In this document: positions 56,758 to 64,000 of the stretch, piece after piece | Layout: every line of letters starts with the position of its first letter | Numbering within the stretch: position 1 is the first letter of the stretch | Origin: JBBQCW01 sp038319025 | Lineage (GTDB): Bacteria; Actinomycetota; Thermoleophilia; Solirubrobacterales; Solirubrobacteraceae | DNA length: 64,000 bases | Assembly: GCA_038319025.1 (NCBI GenBank) | Contig: JBBQCW010000004.1 | Location: 124,001-188,000 of the forward strand | Direction: 5' to 3' | Notes under the pieces: model-generated | Database searches by the model: none | Told to the model about the DNA's origin: nothing | Seen by the model: the letters and a program-made list of their open reading frames with translations, nothing else | Translations under genes and position numbers: made by a program

Positions 56758-57570
56758 GTGTCCTTCGCGCCCATCACTCGGCTACGAGGCTTATCCGCGG
56801 AGCTCGGCGGAGCACGGCACCTGATCCCACGTTCCCGGACTCGATACTGCGCCGACGTAGTGGCGTTTCGCCTGCTGCGCATCGTCCGCCTGCCGGGGAT
56901 GAACGGCGAGCGCACGATCGTGCTCCGGGACGGAATTCGTCTCACCTACCGCCTCAACCGCGGGGACATCCAGGCGATCCGGGAGATCTGGCTGGCGCAG
57001 ACCTATCGTCCTCCCTTCCCGGCGGTCTCCCTCCCCGTGGTCGTGGACGTCGGTGCCAACATCGGCTTCACCTCGCTCTACTTCGCCAGTCGTTACGGGG
57101 CTCGTCTCGTAGTGGCGGTCGAGCCGGACCCCGACAACGCCACGCTCCTGCGTCGAAATTTGGCTCAGAACGGCATCGAGGCGGTGGTGCTTGAGTCAGC
57201 GGTCGGGCCGGACGACCGCGTGGCGCGCTTCGCCCGCACCACCGACTCGAACCTCGGTCGGGTGGCGGATGCCGGCATTGCCGTCGAGATGCTCTCCATG
57301 GCCTCGATCCTGGAGCGGATTGGCGATGCGGAGATCGACATGCTCAAGATCGATATCGAGGGCGGCGAGGGGGCACTGTTTGACGCTGCGGACCTGTCCT
57401 GGCTGCGACGCGTCCGGGCAATGATGATCGAGTTCCACCCCGAGGTCGTGGACCGCGCCGCGATCGTCGAAATCATCACCGGCTACGGATTCGACTTCAT
57501 TCCCGTCGGCTCGGTGGAGGAGAAGAGCGCCGACACCTTTGTCCGTCAGCCGGCGGCCAGCCGGTCGTAG
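56758..57570 (+). CDS. FkbM-family methyltransferase
   Basis: A 270-aa FkbM methyltransferase. VVVDVGANIGFTSLYFASR is motif I, LVVAVEPDPDNATLLRRNLA motif II and IDMLKIDIEGGEGALFDAAD the FkbM signature, followed by AMMIEFHPEVVDRAAIVEII. Its N-terminus (FRLLRIVRLPGMNGERTIVL) matches the usual pre-domain of sugar-modifying FkbM enzymes. GTG 56758 follows TAATTT by 7 nt. The 3' end overlaps the convergent GT4 gene by 25 bp. Confidence 0.88.
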   Translation: MSFAPITRLRGLSAELGGARHLIPRSRTRYCADVVAFRLLRIVRLPGMNGERTIVLRDGIRLTYRLNRGDIQAIREIWLAQTYRPPFPAVSLPVVVDVGANIGFTSLYFASRYGARLVVAVEPDPDNATLLRRNLAQNGIEAVVLESAVGPDDRVARFARTTDSNLGRVADAGIAVEMLSMASILERIGDAEIDMLKIDIEGGEGALFDAADLSWLRRVRAMMIEFHPEVVDRAAIVEIITGYGFDFIPVGSVEEKSADTFVRQPAASRS

Positions 57571-58694
57571 AGGTCCAGATGCGCCTTTACGGCGGCCGCC
57601 CACGTGTACGGTGACGCGCTTCGCCGGGCAGCGGCACCCATCCTCTCCCGGCGGGCGGGGTCGGCGAGCTCGCCGAGATGCTGCGCGGTGCGTCCCGGAT
57701 CGCCATCCAGGAAATGTCCGTTGACGCCCTCCTGAATCAGCGCGTCGGGGCCGCTCACCCGGGTCACGAGCAGCGGAAGCCCGGCGGCGGCCGCCTCGTA
57801 GGTCACCAGCGAGAACGTCTCATAGCTCGAGGGCAACACAAATGCGTCTGCGGCGGCAAACTCGCGCTGAGGCTCATCTGTGGAGCCGGCGAACGTCACG
57901 CGGCTCCAGATGCCCAGCGAGGCGGCCAAACGCTCCGCGTAGGCCTGGTCCCCCTTTCCTACAACGACCAGACGCCACCCGTCAGTCGCCGCCACGGCGC
58001 GCAAAGCGTGCTCGAGCCCCTTGCGGCGCCAATCCCCCCCGACGAAGACGGCGATGAGCGTGTCGTCGGTGAAACCCCGAGCCGCGCGGACAGCCGCACG
58101 GGCGGCGGGATCGGCGCGAAAGCGCTTGCCATCGACTCCGTGAGGGATTGCCGTGAGCCGCTCGCGCATGGCCGGGTACACGGTGGCCACCTCCCGTTCG
58201 ACGCCCACCGACACGGCGATCATCGCCCGGACACGGGACGGTTGGTAGCTCCAGCGCTCTCCCGCTTCGCTCACTGTCGCCGCCAGCTTCGAGTTGAGCC
58301 GGTGCGCCGGGCTCTGCCGGCTGGCCCGCGACTGGCCGAGGGCGTTATAGGCGCGGTGGCAGAAGTGCACCGTCACCACGTCGACGGCGGCCGGGACGAT
58401 GGCACCGCACGCATGGACGAGGCCCCGTCCGTGGCGGCGCAAAACGCGGCCGGCGGCGATCTCGAACCACGGATAGGCCAGAGGAAGGGGGCGGGTCGGG
58501 CCTGGCACGCGGTGCACGCGCAGCCGCGGATGGTCTGGCACGTCACAGGATCGGCTGATCACGCTGACCTCACGCTCGTCCGCGAGCGCTCCGTTGACGA
58601 GCTCCATGAGCTGGCGCTCCATGCCACCCCGAGGGCCGATCTCGTTCGCCACGTACGTGATGGCTGAGGCTCGTGCTGCCCTGGGGTTCGACAC
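57546..58694 (-). CDS. GT4-family glycosyltransferase
   Basis: About 382 aa. ITYVANEIGPRGGMERQLME is a typical GT4 N-terminal glycine loop, VHACGAIVPAAVDVVTVHFC follows, and AVFVGGDWRRKGLEHALRAV starts the donor domain. VLPSSYETFSLVTYEAAAAG is the EX7E donor site. GTG 58694 (start of VSNPRAARASAITYV) is preceded on its strand by TATCGT with an 8-nt gap. The frame is open much further up, into antisense of the divergent GT2 gene, and that part is not coding. Confidence 0.88.
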   Translation of the reverse strand: MSNPRAARASAITYVANEIGPRGGMERQLMELVNGALADEREVSVISRSCDVPDHPRLRVHRVPGPTRPLPLAYPWFEIAAGRVLRRHGRGLVHACGAIVPAAVDVVTVHFCHRAYNALGQSRASRQSPAHRLNSKLAATVSEAGERWSYQPSRVRAMIAVSVGVEREVATVYPAMRERLTAIPHGVDGKRFRADPAARAAVRAARGFTDDTLIAVFVGGDWRRKGLEHALRAVAATDGWRLVVVGKGDQAYAERLAASLGIWSRVTFAGSTDEPQREFAAADAFVLPSSYETFSLVTYEAAAAGLPLLVTRVSGPDALIQEGVNGHFLDGDPGRTAQHLGELADPARRERMGAAARRSASPYTWAAAVKAHLDLYDRLAAG

Positions 58695-58702
58695 TCGGCC
58701 GG

Positions 58703-58708
58703 ACGATA
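58703..58708 (-). promoter_or_regulatory. Putative -10 box for the 58694 GT gene
   Basis: On the minus strand TATCGT is followed by 8 nt and GTG 58694. Confidence 0.4.
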
Positions 58709-58776
58709 CCGGTGGGGGCGTAGACTTGAGGTTGCCGCAGTCCGAGTCGTGAAGCCCGATACCGTTCGGCCGACCG

Positions 58777-59709
58777 ATGACCCCCATCCGCCTCTCGCTC
58801 GTGATTCCCACGTACCGCAGGCCGGAGAGCCTGGTCGCCTGCTTGGACGCGGTCGATCGCCAGTTGGTTCCCGTCGACGAGGTCTTGGTCGTCCACCGCC
58901 CCGGCGACGAGGCGACTGTCGGCATCCTCCGCGGCCGCCCAGGCCTACGAACCGTCGCTGTGCACGCCCGCGGGGTTCTCGCCGCCATGGCGTCGGGCGC
59001 TGAGGCCGCGTCGGGCACGCTGATCGGATTCGTTGACGATGACGTCAGCCTGCGGCCCGAATGGCATCAGCGCATCCGCGCCTGGTTCGACGACCCGGCC
59101 GTTGGTGGAGCGTGCGGCCGAGACGTCATCGCCCGTCCCGGCCAGGTGGCGGCCAGCTCCTTAGACGTGGGTGTCATCACCGCATGGGGAAGGGTCGTCG
59201 GCAACCATCACCTGGGCATCGGGTCAGCGCGCGAGGTTGAGGTGCTCAAAGGCGCCAACATGGTGTTCCGGCGCGAGGCGCTGGCCCTCCCCGAAACGCT
59301 CCGGGGCACCGGCGCCCAGGCGCACTTCGAGGTCGCCACCTCATTGTGGTCGCGAAATCGCGGCTGGAAGCTCGTGTTCGATCCGCAGATCCTCGTCGAC
59401 CACGCCCCCGCCGAACGATTCGATGCGGACACGCGCTCCGCGCCGGAACGGCGGGCGGTCGACGATGCGGCGGACAACTTCGTGTTCTGCCTTCTGTCCG
59501 AGCGTCACGACCTGCTGCTGCGCCGCACGGTGTTCGGCCTGCTGATCGGGGATGGCGGTACGGTCGGGCTCGGGCGGGGAGGCGTCGCCGTCCTGCGCGG
59601 TGAGACCGCCGTTCGGATGAGACTCGGCCCGAGCCTGCGCGGCCAGCTGCGGGCAACCGTGCGCGTGCTCCGCGGCGGGCGCGTGGCGATGAGGACCTTC
59701 CCCGTCTAG
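58777..59709 (+). CDS. GT2-family glycosyltransferase
   Basis: A 310-aa GT-A enzyme. IRLSLVIPTYRRPESLVACL opens it, VDEVLVVHRPGDEATVGIL is the nucleotide-binding strand and LIGFVDDDVSLRPEWHQRIR holds the DXD motif (about 87-91). VEVLKGANMVFRREALALPE is the conserved acceptor-side motif. A hydrophobic/basic C-terminus (RTVFGLLIGDGGTVGLGRGG) may associate with the membrane. A TACCGT box at 58760-58765 lies 11 nt before ATG 58777. The stop overlaps the convergent Wzy gene by 4 bp. Confidence 0.88.
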   Translation: MTPIRLSLVIPTYRRPESLVACLDAVDRQLVPVDEVLVVHRPGDEATVGILRGRPGLRTVAVHARGVLAAMASGAEAASGTLIGFVDDDVSLRPEWHQRIRAWFDDPAVGGACGRDVIARPGQVAASSLDVGVITAWGRVVGNHHLGIGSAREVEVLKGANMVFRREALALPETLRGTGAQAHFEVATSLWSRNRGWKLVFDPQILVDHAPAERFDADTRSAPERRAVDDAADNFVFCLLSERHDLLLRRTVFGLLIGDGGTVGLGRGGVAVLRGETAVRMRLGPSLRGQLRATVRVLRGGRVAMRTFPV

Positions 59710-61322
59710 GACGAGCGGACGGCCGTCCCCGCCGCGGGGAGCGCCGGTCCCGCGGTCGGCCCGTGGAAGCCATCGTCCGCTGGCTTCCCGAAGGGCGAGA
59801 GGGTCGCTACCCGCGCCATCGCCAGCTCACGCTGCCGCGTGATGAGCCAGAACGAAACGATGCCTCCCGCCGTCCAAAGGTACGGGCCGGTCGGCACGGT
59901 GGCCGTGATCGGGCTGGGGTAGTAAAGCGCGAGCATGCCGACCGCCGGAGCCACAATCGCCGCCAGCAGGAGACGCGCGTCGGGGTCGGGCTCGCGCCGG
60001 ATCCGGGTAAACCCGAAGTAGGCGATCGTCAGGGTGAAGCCGACGATAAGGAGCAGCCCGGGGACACCGCCCTCCAGAGCCATGAACGAGAACTCGCTCT
60101 CGGCATTCAGGGTGTTCGTCAGCGGTGAGCCGCCCGGCTGGCCCGCGGCGGGGCCGGCGACAGCCAGGCCGGCCCCCAGCGGGTAGTGCCGGATCGTGTT
60201 CCAAACGGTATCGGTGACGAAGCCCTTGCGCGATGCGTTCGTCGTCTGGATGAGGGAGGCGGGATCGAGCCCCTTGTACCGGAAGGACGAGGCGCCTTGG
60301 TCGGTAACGACGCTGCTGATAACGGCGTAACAGACCAGTCCCGCCACCGCGATGCCCATGACGGTCGCCGTTCGCTTTCGGGATGTGGCCGTCATCAGCG
60401 CGAACGCGATGACCGTGATCACTGCGCAGACAACGGCGCCGCGGCCCTGCGAGGTCAGGATCGCGACGGTCGCTCCGATCGCGAGCGCGACAGCCAGCAA
60501 CTGGTATCGAAGACGGCCCACGAGGGCGCACAGCGCAAAGGCGCCGGCGATGGCCAAAGCGCCGAACAGTCCGCCGGACCCTGCCTCGCTGCCCAATCCG
60601 AACGGCCGAACGCGCTCTTGCCCGCCTTCCGTGCTGAACGTGCGTGCACTACGGGTGAACGCATCCGTGCCGTTGACCCGGGCCTGGTAGCCGGGACCCC
60701 ACTGGGCGAACTGCTCGGGGCTGAGGCCGAACTGTACGTAGCCCACGATGCCGTTGGCCGTGGCCACGATGAGCAGGATGATCACGAACAGCCGCAGCGA
60801 GCGAACGGTGCGCAGGTACGCAAAGGCGAGGAAGAAGAGCGGGATGAACTCCAGGTGCTGGCGCAGCCCGCCGAGCGAGTGGGCGAGCGTGCCCGCGTTG
60901 GGATTGAAGAGCTGCGCACAGATGAGCACGACAAACGCGATCGGCCAGGCCGCGAGCGGTGGCAGCACCCATTCGCGCCCCGTCACCTGGGCTCGCACGA
61001 GCAACCCGACGACCAGTGCGTAGAGCAGGATGTCCCGGACGATGCTTACCGCGGCCTGGCCGGTGGCCAGCTTCAGGTATCCGTCCAAGAGGCCCAGGTA
61101 CAGCATGAACAGCGCGAGCGCCAGCAGCGTGTGCTTGGTGGCGGCGAACCAGGCGGAGCCGATCACCACGATCACACCGATCGTCCCGATCAGGATGCCC
61201 CTGGACTGCAGTACCGCGGTCAGCCCTATGGTGATCGTCGCGACGCACAGCCCAGCCACAACCTGGCCGATCCGCTCGTGGTGGCCGACCCAATGGAACG
61301 GTCGTGTCAGTAGTGCCTGCAC
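59706..61322 (-). CDS. Wzy-like O-antigen polymerase/ligase
   Basis: A 538-aa membrane protein with 10-12 hydrophobic helices and a large outer loop (about 190-320). FNPNAGTLAHSLGGLRQHLE, RPFGLGSEAGSGGLFGALAI and the later RHYPLGAGLAVAGPAAGQPG glycine motif with NAESEFSFMALEGGVPGLLL fit the O-antigen ligase/polymerase family. The pairing with a Wzz/BY-kinase 6 bp upstream on the same strand favours a polymerase role. It lacks the C-terminal TPRs of the two other family members in this window. GTG 61322 is the start. Confidence 0.88.
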   Translation of the reverse strand: MQALLTRPFHWVGHHERIGQVVAGLCVATITIGLTAVLQSRGILIGTIGVIVVIGSAWFAATKHTLLALALFMLYLGLLDGYLKLATGQAAVSIVRDILLYALVVGLLVRAQVTGREWVLPPLAAWPIAFVVLICAQLFNPNAGTLAHSLGGLRQHLEFIPLFFLAFAYLRTVRSLRLFVIILLIVATANGIVGYVQFGLSPEQFAQWGPGYQARVNGTDAFTRSARTFSTEGGQERVRPFGLGSEAGSGGLFGALAIAGAFALCALVGRLRYQLLAVALAIGATVAILTSQGRGAVVCAVITVIAFALMTATSRKRTATVMGIAVAGLVCYAVISSVVTDQGASSFRYKGLDPASLIQTTNASRKGFVTDTVWNTIRHYPLGAGLAVAGPAAGQPGGSPLTNTLNAESEFSFMALEGGVPGLLLIVGFTLTIAYFGFTRIRREPDPDARLLLAAIVAPAVGMLALYYPSPITATVPTGPYLWTAGGIVSFWLITRQRELAMARVATLSPFGKPADDGFHGPTAGPALPAAGTAVRSS

Positions 61323-61328
61323 GTGCGC

Positions 61329-62984
61329 TCAGGCCGACTGCTGCGCTTCGGCCTGTTTCTTCTGTGCCTTCTTCTGCTCCTTGTCCCCGTAGCCGTAGCC
61401 GTAGCCGTAGCGACCCGCGTAGCCGTAGCCGTAGCCGTAGCCAGACGCTTCGAACTGGGACAGGTCGTTGGCCACCACGCCTATCGGGCGGGCATCCGGG
61501 ACCCGGGCGATGAACTCCACCAGTCGGCGGGAGGTGTCCCGGCTGGTCACACCCAGACGGGAGACGAGCAAGGTCGAGTCCGCATACCTTAGGAGCGGCA
61601 CTGAGTCGGTGACCGACAGCAGGGGTGCTGAGTCGATAATCACGATGTCAAACTGCAGCTGCAGCTGATCGAGCAGTCGCACGACCTGTTCGGAGGCGAG
61701 TACGGCCGGGGGGTTGGCCGGTCGGGAACCGCTGAGCAGTAGCGCGACCGTACCCGCGTGCTCGGCCGCGGGGTCGCCGTTGGACGATCCGTTCGTGTCA
61801 GGAATGGGATGCGGGGTCATGCTGTCGATGGTCTCCAAGCCGGGGACCGCGACCGGGACCCACAGCATGACCTCGTCGAGGGTCGCCTCGCTCGTCAGCA
61901 CCTCCGTAAGCCCCGGGCCCGGCTCGTGAGCAAATGAGCTGGACATGGCAGGGCGCCGAAGATCGGCTTCCACAACCACCACACGTTTGCCCGTTTCCCG
62001 GAACGCGATCGCGAGGTTGCGGGCGACCGTCGACTTCCCTTCGCCGGGGATGGCGCTACTGACGAGGATCACCTTCGCAGGGTGGTCGAGGTTTGCCAGC
62101 TCGATGTTGGTTCTCAACGATCGGAACGACTCCCGGAACACGGGGTGCACGGTGGCCATGCCATTCTCGACCGGGGTCGGCGACGGCGAATGGGGCAGCA
62201 CGGCCAGGAGCGGGAGCCCGTACGCCCGCTCGATGTCCTCGGGGCGCTTGATACGCCGGTCGAAGCGTTCGAAGCCAAAGGCCACCGCGCAGGCGAGGAT
62301 CAGGCTGAGGACGAACGCGAACAGCGCGTTGCGCAGCGGCTTCGGCGACGTCGGCGAGATCGGCGCCACTGCGGGGTTCACCTGCTGTGCGCTCGTGGAG
62401 GGCACGGCGAGGGCCAGCTCTAGGCGGCGGATCTGATCGCCCAGCGTCTGCCGTACCTCCTTGTTCGACGAACTCTTGCCCAGCGCGTTCAGCTGGTCGT
62501 TGGCCACCTTGAGGGCCTTGGCGATGCGCAGCTGGTTTTGCTGCTTGGAGAGTCGGACGAACTCGTCGGCATAGCCGTTGGCGATATCTGCTGCCTGCTG
62601 AGGAATGGGCGAGCGCGCGCTTATCGAAACGAAGTCCTCGCCGCTGCGGGCGGTGATGGTCACCGACGAGAGCAGCTGCCCGGCGGTCCCCGGGTACCCG
62701 GTCTCCTTCTTGACTCGCGCGGCGATGTCACGGCTGTAGAGCAGCGCGGCTTGGTTCTGCACGGCACGGTCGGAGCTCTGCGAAGCCTGAACACCCGACA
62801 CTGGATCGCCCGGATCCTTCGTGTAAACCAGCGTGTCGGCGTCGTACACCTTTGCCTGCTGGTTGTAATAGGTGTAGACCCCGGCCGTGGCGACGATGAC
62901 CGCAACGAGGATCAGCCATTTCCGCTGCCAGACCGGCCGGATGTAGTCGGCGAAACGTGGCTTCTGCGTTGCGTCAGTGTCCAC
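61329..62984 (-). CDS. Wzz-type chain-length regulator fused to bacterial tyrosine kinase (BY-kinase)
   Basis: A 551-aa protein in Gram-positive/actinobacterial fused form. Residues 1-245 are a Wzz domain with two membrane helices (WLILVAVIVATAGVYTYYN near 29-47; ALFAFVLSLILACAVAFGF near 225-245). Residues 280-510 are a BY-kinase: Walker A VSSAIPGEGKSTVARNLAIA, Walker A' VVVVEADLRRPAM and Walker B FDIVIIDSAPLLSVTDS. The tail has two Tyr-Gly blocks (YGYGYGYAGRYGYGYGYG), the likely autophosphorylation sites, then KEQKKAQKKQAEAQQSA. It controls chain length and export and is the expected substrate of the PHP phosphatase at 45281. GTG 62984 has an AAGGAG ribosome-binding site 6 nt upstream. Confidence 0.95.
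   Translation of the reverse strand: MDTDATQKPRFADYIRPVWQRKWLILVAVIVATAGVYTYYNQQAKVYDADTLVYTKDPGDPVSGVQASQSSDRAVQNQAALLYSRDIAARVKKETGYPGTAGQLLSSVTITARSGEDFVSISARSPIPQQAADIANGYADEFVRLSKQQNQLRIAKALKVANDQLNALGKSSSNKEVRQTLGDQIRRLELALAVPSTSAQQVNPAVAPISPTSPKPLRNALFAFVLSLILACAVAFGFERFDRRIKRPEDIERAYGLPLLAVLPHSPSPTPVENGMATVHPVFRESFRSLRTNIELANLDHPAKVILVSSAIPGEGKSTVARNLAIAFRETGKRVVVVEADLRRPAMSSSFAHEPGPGLTEVLTSEATLDEVMLWVPVAVPGLETIDSMTPHPIPDTNGSSNGDPAAEHAGTVALLLSGSRPANPPAVLASEQVVRLLDQLQLQFDIVIIDSAPLLSVTDSVPLLRYADSTLLVSRLGVTSRDTSRRLVEFIARVPDARPIGVVANDLSQFEASGYGYGYGYAGRYGYGYGYGDKEQKKAQKKQAEAQQSA
61387..61440. repeat. CCGTAG hexanucleotide tandem repeat in the BY-kinase tail
   Basis: Two blocks of about four CCGTAG units each (61387-61410 and 61417-61440, the first unit of the second block being GCGTAG) encode the Tyr-Gly dipeptides on the minus strand. 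Each gain or loss of a unit stays in frame and would change the number of tyrosines by one. Confidence 0.85.
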
Positions 62985-63118
62985 CTAGGACTCCTTGTTG
63001 GTCCGCGCTTGGCGGCCCCACGCATGTGCACGGGGGTGCCACCGAGTGAGTTGGACTGGGGAATGTTCGCACATCACGCCCGGCTGCCTCTTCCGGCTCG
63101 CCTTCTCGCTTCGCTCGG

Positions 63119-63124
63119 TACATT
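63119..63124 (+). promoter_or_regulatory. Putative -10 box for the leaderless leader ORF
   Basis: TACATT is followed by 6 nt and GTG 63131, the first codon of a 16-codon frame that overlaps the next gene. Confidence 0.45.
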
Positions 63125-63130
63125 GGACGC

Positions 63131-63181
63131 GTGAACAGCAGCGGTCGCGCTACCGAGCAGATCTGGAACTCCGCCGGGTGA
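63131..63181 (+). CDS. Possible 16-residue leaderless leader peptide
   Basis: GTG 63131 starts a frame encoding VNSSGRATEQIWNSAG (first residue Met if used as start). It ends with TGA 63179-63181, which overlaps GTG 63178 of the downstream GT as GTGA. The start has the window's standard TANNNT-N6-GTG signal, while the GT start does not. A coupled leader peptide is therefore plausible. It is too short to judge from coding statistics. Confidence 0.4.
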   Translation: MNSSGRATEQIWNSAG

Positions 63182-64000
63182 ACGGGGACGAGCAGGCCGT
63201 GGATCGCGACCGAGTGCCGCGGATCCTCATGCTCGGCAAGGGGTGGTTTCCCGAGCAGCTCGGCGGTCTCGACCGGATGTATCGCGACCTGTTCGAGGCG
63301 CTGCCCGAGGCGGCAGCTCACGGGGTGGTAATCGGCCCGGCCCAAGACTCTCCGCCGGGCATCCACGCGGTCTCGCGCCATGACGCTCCGATGATGCGGC
63401 GGCTGGTTGGGTACTGGCGGGCGGTGGACCGGGACGCCTACGCGTGCGAAGTGATCGACGCCCACTTCGCCCTCTATGCCATGCCTTCAACGTTCGCCGG
63501 ACGTGCGCGCCACCGCCCCTGGGTGGTCCACTTTCAAGGGCCATGGGCGGCGGAGGCCCAGGTGCAGGGCGATCGGTCGCCATGGCGCTACCACGTCCGG
63601 CGCGCCGTTGAGCGACGGGTCTACGCTCGCGCCGACCGGATCCTCGTCCTTACCTCTGCCTTCCGACAGGAGGTCGTGACGCGCTACCGGCTGGTCCCGT
63701 GGAACGTCGTGGTCGTGCCCCCGGGCGTGGACCTCGAGGGCTTCAGTGCTGGGGATCGGGCGCAGGCGCGCGCTTCGCTGGATATCGAACCGGGCGCGTT
63801 TCTGGCGGTCTGCGTGCGTCGTCTGGTTCCGCGTATGGGCATCGAAGCGTTGCTGGACGCCTGGCGGTTGGCGCTCGACGGCGGGCTCCCGGAGGGCGCT
63901 CGCCTGCTGATTGCCGGCGACGGCGTCTCCCGGGAGGCGCTGGACGCCCGCATCCAAAGGCTCCGCCTGGGCGGCTCCGTGCGCCTTCTCGGCCGTGTCG
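63178..64000 (+). CDS. GT4-family glycosyltransferase (3' truncated by window)
   Basis: About 274 residues are visible of a GT-B enzyme; the gene continues past base 64000. RILMLGKGWFPEQLGGLDRM is the N-terminal glycine loop, VIDAHFALYAMPSTFAGRAR and PWVVHFQGPWAAEAQVQGD follow, and VVVVPPGVDLEGFSAGDRAQ is the hinge. The donor domain begins FLAVCVRRLVPRMGIEALLD and ARLLIAGDGVSREALD. GTG 63178 overlaps the TGA of a 16-codon upstream frame; GTG 63199 and GTG 63214 are further in-frame options, and homology begins at 63214. Confidence 0.88.
   Translation, partial: MNGDEQAVDRDRVPRILMLGKGWFPEQLGGLDRMYRDLFEALPEAAAHGVVIGPAQDSPPGIHAVSRHDAPMMRRLVGYWRAVDRDAYACEVIDAHFALYAMPSTFAGRARHRPWVVHFQGPWAAEAQVQGDRSPWRYHVRRAVERRVYARADRILVLTSAFRQEVVTRYRLVPWNVVVVPPGVDLEGFSAGDRAQARASLDIEPGAFLAVCVRRLVPRMGIEALLDAWRLALDGGLPEGARLLIAGDGVSREALDARIQRLRLGGSVRLLGRV

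Noticed and set aside
63119..63124. Canonical -35 boxes 17 nt upstream of the proposed -10 elements
   Set aside because: At the boxes I checked (including 25975, 27434, 35594, 38851, 52956 and 63119) no TTGACA-like hexamer is present at the right distance, so no -35 is annotated.
1..64000. CRISPR arrays, insertion sequences, integrases, tRNA or rRNA genes
   Set aside because: No regularly spaced direct repeats, transposase or integrase motifs, or recognisable RNA gene sequences were seen on reading. tRNA detection by eye is imperfect.

Overview
The window is about 64 kb of very GC-rich DNA (roughly 70%) from what looks like a high-GC actinobacterium. Secreted enzymes with Ig-like repeats of the pattern 'FxC..DG..xxCxSP....GxHxxxVRAxDxxGNxD', many GTG starts and TANNNT boxes placed directly before start codons suggest the class Thermoleophilia (Solirubrobacterales/Patulibacter-like). 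That placement is inference; there is no rRNA or housekeeping marker to confirm it. I found no tRNA, rRNA, insertion sequence, integrase or CRISPR array, and no gene-free stretch above 300 bp (the longest is 51327-51613).

Nearly every gene fits one job: making, modifying, polymerising and exporting a surface polysaccharide by a Wzx/Wzy-type route. From left to right: (1) 1-5.7 kb: end of an O-antigen ligase/polymerase with TPRs, a glycosyltransferase (GT), a methyltransferase, and a complete cysD-cysN-cysC operon that makes activated sulfate (PAPS). (2) 5.7-20.4 kb: very large multidomain GTs with long coiled coils (1202, 838 and 1672 aa) plus a NodB-like deacetylase. (3) 20.4-31 kb: methyltransferases, a lipoprotein, an AlgX-like SGNH protein, a Wzx flippase fused to a sulfotransferase, and a DMFA2-like protein. 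(4) 31-38.8 kb: GTs, a heparinase-methyltransferase fusion and another methyltransferase. (5) 38.8-48.5 kb: nucleotide-sugar dehydrogenase, two secreted GH-A-type glycosidases, the initiating sugar-phosphate transferase, an epimerase, a CpsB/CapC-like PHP phosphatase, a hexapeptide acyltransferase and FkbM methyltransferases. (6) 48.5-59.7 kb: membrane protein, second TPR ligase, a lower-GC flippase and GT, an ECF sigma factor, FkbM methyltransferases and GTs. (7) 59.7-64 kb: Wzy-like polymerase, a Wzz/BY-kinase with a Tyr-Gly tail, and a GT cut by the window end.

Working model: the WcaJ-type transferase (41233-42039) primes undecaprenyl phosphate; the GTs extend the unit using sugars shaped by the epimerase and dehydrogenase; FkbM and other methyltransferases, a deacetylase and acyl/acetyl-transfer candidates decorate it; PAPS from CysDNC feeds the sulfotransferase fused to the flippase; Wzy/ligase proteins polymerise it under control of the Wzz/BY-kinase and the PHP phosphatase; secreted glycosidases and the heparinase-like fusion may trim it. 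The most striking ideas are a dedicated sulfated-polysaccharide pathway with a flippase-sulfotransferase fusion, coiled-coil GTs that could act as molecular rulers, and a cluster divided into many leaderless transcription units (TANNNT, 5-8 nt, then GTG/ATG).
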